A stretch of DNA of 9,534 nucleotides, taken from the NCBI GenBank assembly GCA_937872165.1, contig CALMOR010000208.1, positions 18,081-27,614 on the forward strand. The letters are read 5' to 3'. Each line of letters begins with the position of its first letter. Position 1 is the stretch's first letter. The position numbers and the translations under genes are program-made. Of this stretch, positions 6,289 to 9,534 are shown in pieces. The stretch is from an uncultured Burkholderiales bacterium. Lineage in GTDB: Bacteria; Pseudomonadota; Gammaproteobacteria; Burkholderiales; Burkholderiaceae_D. The notes beneath the pieces were generated by a model. The model worked only from the letters and a program-made list of their open reading frames with translations, was not told the origin of the DNA and made no database searches.

Positions 6289-7896
6289 ATGACGATTCCA
6301 CGACGAAGTCTCGACGGCAGCGGGCCCGTGCCGTCGACCGAGGCGCGTTCTGCCGGCGGCACGGCCGCCCTCGTCATCGCCGCGCTGCTCGCGGCGTCGC
6401 TCGCCGGATGCTCGGGCGACGACGCGGATCGGCGGTCGGCGTTCGCCCTCGACCCGGGTCGCCTGAAGGGTGTCGAGATCGTCGTTCGATGCGCACGCCT
6501 GCAGGTCCCCGAGGACCGCGAGGCGGCGCCGGATGCGACCGGCCGCACCATCGCGATCCGCGTCGCGGTGATCCCGGCGCTGGCGCGAAAGCCCGAGCCC
6601 GATGCGATCTTCGTCTTCGCGGGCGGGCCCGGACAGGCGGCCACCGAGGTCGCGGGTTCGCTGCTGCCGGTGTTCTCCAAGCTCAATCGCGACCGCGACC
6701 TGGTGTTCGTCGACCAGCGCGGGACCGGGGGTTCCAACCGCCTGTCGTGCAAGGAAGAGAACCCGGACGGAGGCCTCGCCGATGCGTTCGACCCGAACGA
6801 GGTCGAAGGCCGGGTCGTCCGTTGCGCCGCTCGTCTGGCGAAGGGAGCCGACCTCACGCAGTACACGACGCCGACCGCGATGCGCGATGTCGACGACGTG
6901 CGTGCGCGCCTCGGCTACCCGCGTGTCGACCTGTGGGGCGCCTCCTACGGCACGCGCGCTGCGCTCGAGTACCTCCGCCAGTTCCCCGACCGGGTCCGCA
7001 CGATGACGCTCGACGGGGTGGCGCCCGCTTCGATGAAGCTGCCTCTCGCGTTCGGCGCCGACGCGCGGACCGCCATCGCGGACCTGGTCCACGCCTGCGA
7101 GCGCGACGTCCCGTGCGCGACGCGTCACGCGTCGCTCGGCGCCGAGATCGACGCGCTGTTCGCGAGGACCGGTGAGAAGCCGACCGAGGTTCTCGTCGTG
7201 CATCCGTTGACGGGACGGAAGGAACGGCTGAGGTTGACGCGCCCCGGTCTCGCATCGCTGCTGCGCACCCCGCTCTACCTCAGCCTCACCGCGAGCGTCC
7301 TCCCCGAGGCGATCGGGAACGCGACGCACGACGACTTCGATGCGCTGGCCGCGTTGTCCTTCGCGGTCGGCGGCGGCCTCGAGGAGCAGCTGGCGCTCGG
7401 CATGCATCTGTCGGTGGTGTGCTCGGAAGACGTCGCGTCCACCACCGTCGCGGACATCGAGGCCGCGGGCGTCGCGGCGCTTCGGCCCGACGGTCGTCCC
7501 GACCCGTTCGCGCTGATCTACGACGAGCAGTACCGTCGGCTGTGCGCGCACTGGCCGACGCGCGTCCCGCCCGCGGCCTATTTCGCGTCGCTGGCCGGGC
7601 GACCCGGCAGCGACGTGCCGACGCTGCTGTTGTCGGGCGGCATCGATCCAGCGACTACGGCCACCCATGCGGAGGAGGTCGCCCGCGGCCTGACCCATGC
7701 ACGCCACCTGGTCGCGCCGAACGTGGGTCACGGCGTATCGGCCCAAGGCTGTGCCCCGGAGCTGATCGAGCGCTTCGTACGACGCGCGGACGCGACGACG
7801 CTCGATGCCGCGTGCCTGACGACGATCCCTCGCCCGCCCTTCGTCGTCCCGGTCGCGAGCGCGGCATTTGCGAAGGAAGCGACGGGGCTGCCATGA
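6289..7896 (+). CDS. Lipoprotein alpha/beta hydrolase, peptidase S33 / TAP type
   Basis: The 535-residue protein begins with a lipoprotein signal: hydrophobic segment about 25-39, lipobox LAGC, and Cys41 as the acylated residue. Ser42 at +2, not Asp, favours the outer membrane. An S33 alpha/beta hydrolase follows. The oxyanion-loop motif GGPGQ is at 112-116. The nucleophile elbow is GASYG with Ser219. The likely acid is Asp453 in SGGIDPATT and the likely base is His481 in NVGHG. The C-terminal part containing these resembles the TAP-like C-terminal domain of tripeptidyl aminopeptidases and proline iminopeptidases. Many cysteines are spread through the mature part, consistent with disulfides outside the cytoplasm. 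Family members release N-terminal amino acids or short peptides or hydrolyse esters; the substrate here is unknown. The ATG at 6289 has only a weak GAG upstream. The natA-like gene starts 19 bases after the stop, so the two are probably co-transcribed. Confidence 0.88.
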   Translation: MTIPRRSLDGSGPVPSTEARSAGGTAALVIAALLAASLAGCSGDDADRRSAFALDPGRLKGVEIVVRCARLQVPEDREAAPDATGRTIAIRVAVIPALARKPEPDAIFVFAGGPGQAATEVAGSLLPVFSKLNRDRDLVFVDQRGTGGSNRLSCKEENPDGGLADAFDPNEVEGRVVRCAARLAKGADLTQYTTPTAMRDVDDVRARLGYPRVDLWGASYGTRAALEYLRQFPDRVRTMTLDGVAPASMKLPLAFGADARTAIADLVHACERDVPCATRHASLGAEIDALFARTGEKPTEVLVVHPLTGRKERLRLTRPGLASLLRTPLYLSLTASVLPEAIGNATHDDFDALAALSFAVGGGLEEQLALGMHLSVVCSEDVASTTVADIEAAGVAALRPDGRPDPFALIYDEQYRRLCAHWPTRVPPAAYFASLAGRPGSDVPTLLLSGGIDPATTATHAEEVARGLTHARHLVAPNVGHGVSAQGCAPELIERFVRRADATTLDAACLTTIPRPPFVVPVASAAFAKEATGLP

Positions 7897-7919
7897 ACCG
7901 CACGCGGCACGCGACATGA
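7893..7919 (+). other. Eight-codon minicistron bridging the hydrolase and natA genes
   Basis: The hydrolase stop is written ATGA, and that ATG opens a reading frame of eight codons (MNRTRHAT). Its TGA in turn overlaps the ATG of the next gene (ACATGATC). A GGGG lies five bases before it, whereas the natA-like start itself has no Shine-Dalgarno. Ribosomes could therefore pass from one gene to the next through this short frame. It may equally be chance, since no conservation can be judged here. Confidence 0.2.
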
Positions 7920-8700
7920 TCGAAGTCGAAGCGTTGCGCAAGACGTTCGCCCCCGCGGGCGAGGCGAGCGGCGCGAAGACCGGGCGCATCGAAGCGGTCC
8001 GCGGCGTCTCGTTCGTCGCCGAGGACGGCGCGACCACCGGCCTCCTCGGCCCGAACGGGGCGGGCAAGACGACGACGCTGCGGATGATCTCGACGCTCGT
8101 CGTGCCCGATGGCGGTCGCGCGCTCGTCGACGGACGCGACAGCGTCGTCGATGCGATCGACGTCCGCGACCGGCTCGGCGTGCTGTCCGACGCACGCGGC
8201 CTCTACGTGCGGCTCACGGCCCGCGAGAACATCCGCTACTACGGCCGGCTGCGCGGCATGAGCGACGACCGCATCGACGCGTCCATCGTCGACCTCGCCG
8301 CGACGCTCGAGATGACGCCGCTCCTCGATCGACGCACCGACGGCTTCTCGCAGGGCGAGCGGATGAAGGTCGCGATCGCGCGCGCGCTCGTGCACGACCC
8401 GCAGAACCTCGTCCTCGACGAGCCGAGCAACGGTCTCGACGTCGGTGCGACGCGCGCGCTGCGCACCTTGATCCGCCGCCTGCGCGACGCCGGCAAGTGC
8501 GTGCTGATGTCGAGCCACGTGATGCAGGAGGTGGCGGCGCTGGCGGACCGCATCGTGGTCGTCGCCGAGGGCCGCATCATCGCGAACGGCACCACCGATA
8601 CCGTGATGGCCGAAACCGGCGCGACCAGTCTCGAGGACGCCTTCTTCCGACTGGTCGAACGGGCCGCGCGCGAGGCGCAAGACGGGGGGCTTCGCGATGA
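7916..8700 (+). CDS. natA: ABC transporter ATP-binding protein, NatA-like (frame disrupted near its end)
   Basis: This is the cytoplasmic ATPase of an ABC-2 type exporter. Visible motifs are Walker A GPNGAGKT (45-52), signature FSQGER (144-149), Walker B NLVLDEP (164-170, Glu169 catalytic), D-loop SNGLD (171-175) and H-loop His201. The Q-loop region reads GVLSDARGLY (88-97), with Asp at the usual Gln position. NatA relatives also share the TARENIRYYGRLRG stretch (101-114). As written, the frame has no stop after the conserved end (SLEDAFFRLVE) and runs open to the right edge across the permease gene. One more G in the six-G run at 8684-8689 would end the protein at the TGA at 8698-8700 with 261 residues, normal for NatA, and would give an ATGA overlap with the permease start. 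I give that end here. No Shine-Dalgarno is seen at the ATG at 7916. Confidence 0.87.
8684..8689 (+). other. Six-G run at the natA/natB junction
   Basis: Six consecutive G lie seven bases before the permease ATG. They could serve as its Shine-Dalgarno and are also a typical site of homopolymer miscounting or ribosomal/polymerase slippage. Seven G, or a -1 shift, close the ATPase at the TGA at 8698-8700. Five G, or a +1 shift, fuse ATPase and permease into one frame. Confidence 0.6.
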
Positions 8701-9534
8701 TGGCCGCCTGGTGGGCGGTCCTGCGGAAGGAGGTCGTCGACGGGCTGCGCGACCGGCGCACGCTCTTCACGATGCTCTTCACCGGCATCGCGATGGGCCC
8801 GATCGCGTTGCTGCTGATGGCCAACTACGTGTCCGGACTCGAGCAGAAGAGCGCGGCCCGCAAGATCATGGTCGACGGGATCGAGCACGCGCCGCAACTC
8901 GCCAACTACTTCGCACGGAACGGCATCGCGGCGGTCGCGCCGCCCGTGGACTACGCGGCCGCGATCCGCGACGGCTCGCTGCAGGAGGCGGTCGTCGTGA
9001 TCCCGCGGGACTTCACCGAGCGCGTCGAGCGGGCCGAGACCGTCGACGTGCAGCTGGTCTTCGACGACTCGCGGAACGGCGCGCTGGCATCGATCCGTCT
9101 CGCCGACGCGGTGCTGACAGGATGGTCGCGCGAGACCGGCATCGTCCGCGCGATCGCGCGCGGCATCGGGCCGCAGCTGCTGCGGCCGCTCGCCGTCGAA
9201 CGCGTCAACGCGGCCACGCCGAAGCAGCAGGCGGCCTTCCTGCTGTTCCTGATCCCGATGTTCGGCCTCCTCGGTTCGGTCGTCGGCAGCCTCGGGGTCG
9301 CACTCGACACGACCGCCGGCGAACGCGAGCGTGGGTCCCTCGAACCGTTGTTGATGAATCCGGTGCCGCTCGCGGCTCTCGTCGTCGGCAAGTGGAGCAT
9401 GGTCGCGCTGTTCGGTTCGTCGGTCGTGTTGCTCCCGTTCGGTGGCTTCTCGGTGGCCACGCAGTTCGTCCGCAGCGAGAAGCTCTCGGCGCGGTGCGCG
9501 TTCGGGCCGCCCGCGCGCGGGCGCGTCGCGGGGG
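8697..9534 (+). CDS. natB: ABC-2 type permease, NatB-like (runs off the right edge)
   Basis: The 279 visible codons start at tandem ATGs (8697 and 8700). The N-terminus WWAVLRKEVVDGLRDRRTLF is the usual cytoplasmic entry of NatB permeases. A first membrane helix lies at about 22-44 and a soluble extracytoplasmic domain spans about 45-175. Two further helices follow, around AFLLFLIPMFGLLGSVVGSL and LAALVVGKWSMVALFGSSVVLL. Between them is the family hallmark TTAGERERGSLEPLLMNPV. NatA/NatB was described in Bacillus as a sodium exporter; proteobacterial relatives may carry other substrates. It pairs with the ATPase just upstream. The last dozen residues (LSARCAFGPPARGRVAG) fall away from what the family leads one to expect after FVRSEKL, so the final 50 bases may be unreliable sequence. 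Relatives continue with several more helices, sometimes fused to a CPBP protease. Confidence 0.85.
   Translation, partial: MMAAWWAVLRKEVVDGLRDRRTLFTMLFTGIAMGPIALLLMANYVSGLEQKSAARKIMVDGIEHAPQLANYFARNGIAAVAPPVDYAAAIRDGSLQEAVVVIPRDFTERVERAETVDVQLVFDDSRNGALASIRLADAVLTGWSRETGIVRAIARGIGPQLLRPLAVERVNAATPKQQAAFLLFLIPMFGLLGSVVGSLGVALDTTAGERERGSLEPLLMNPVPLAALVVGKWSMVALFGSSVVLLPFGGFSVATQFVRSEKLSARCAFGPPARGRVAG

Noticed and set aside
6166..8067. 633-codon minus-strand open frame antisense to the hydrolase
   Set aside because: The sense strand encodes a complete lipoprotein signal and catalytic motifs; the antisense product is Arg/Asp-rich with no motif.

Overview
The window is GC-rich throughout, with strong G/C at third codon positions and little intergenic space. 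The proteins (a QorA-type quinone oxidoreductase, a DadA-type D-amino acid dehydrogenase, a DUF6600/FecR-like envelope protein and a NatA/NatB ABC exporter) point to a Gram-negative proteobacterium, most likely a betaproteobacterium near Burkholderiales. That placement is inference. Both ends cut through genes. There are no RNA genes, insertion sequences, CRISPR arrays or phage genes that I can support.

Left block (1-2495, minus strand): three genes in one probable operon, read right to left. They are an EamA/DMT-family transporter, a qorA-like NADPH:quinone oxidoreductase joined to it by a 4-base ATGA overlap, and, after a 17-base gap, the first 168 codons of an MFS transporter that runs off the left edge. 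Two membrane carriers thus flank one soluble oxidoreductase.

Divergent control region (2496-2801): it holds five tandem copies of a 12-bp unit, a perfect TATAAT box facing rightward, a near-consensus TATAGT facing leftward, and a 6-bp inverted repeat between the two. To the right lies a dadA-like gene (2802-4070), which probably feeds electrons from D-amino acid oxidation into the respiratory chain. No racemase gene accompanies it.

Middle block (4087-6147, minus strand, convergent with dadA): a large exported protein with a signal peptide, a FecR-like beta domain, a Trp/Tyr/Gly-rich DUF6600 region and a basic Pro/Gln/Arg-rich tail of about 245 residues. No cysteine is visible in it.

Right block (6289 to the end, plus strand): a lipoprotein alpha/beta hydrolase of the S33/TAP type, a NatA-like ABC ATPase and a NatB-like permease running off the right edge, in a tight operon. 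The ATPase frame does not close where expected. It stays open through the whole permease, and a run of six G (8684-8689) just before the permease start is the likely site of a one-base sequence error or of a real slippage event.

I found no clearly new multi-gene system. The observations most worth a second look are the natA/natB junction, the repeat-bearing divergent promoter region, the tail of the DUF6600 protein, and the odd terminal residues of both edge genes, which suggest that the window edges are contig ends.
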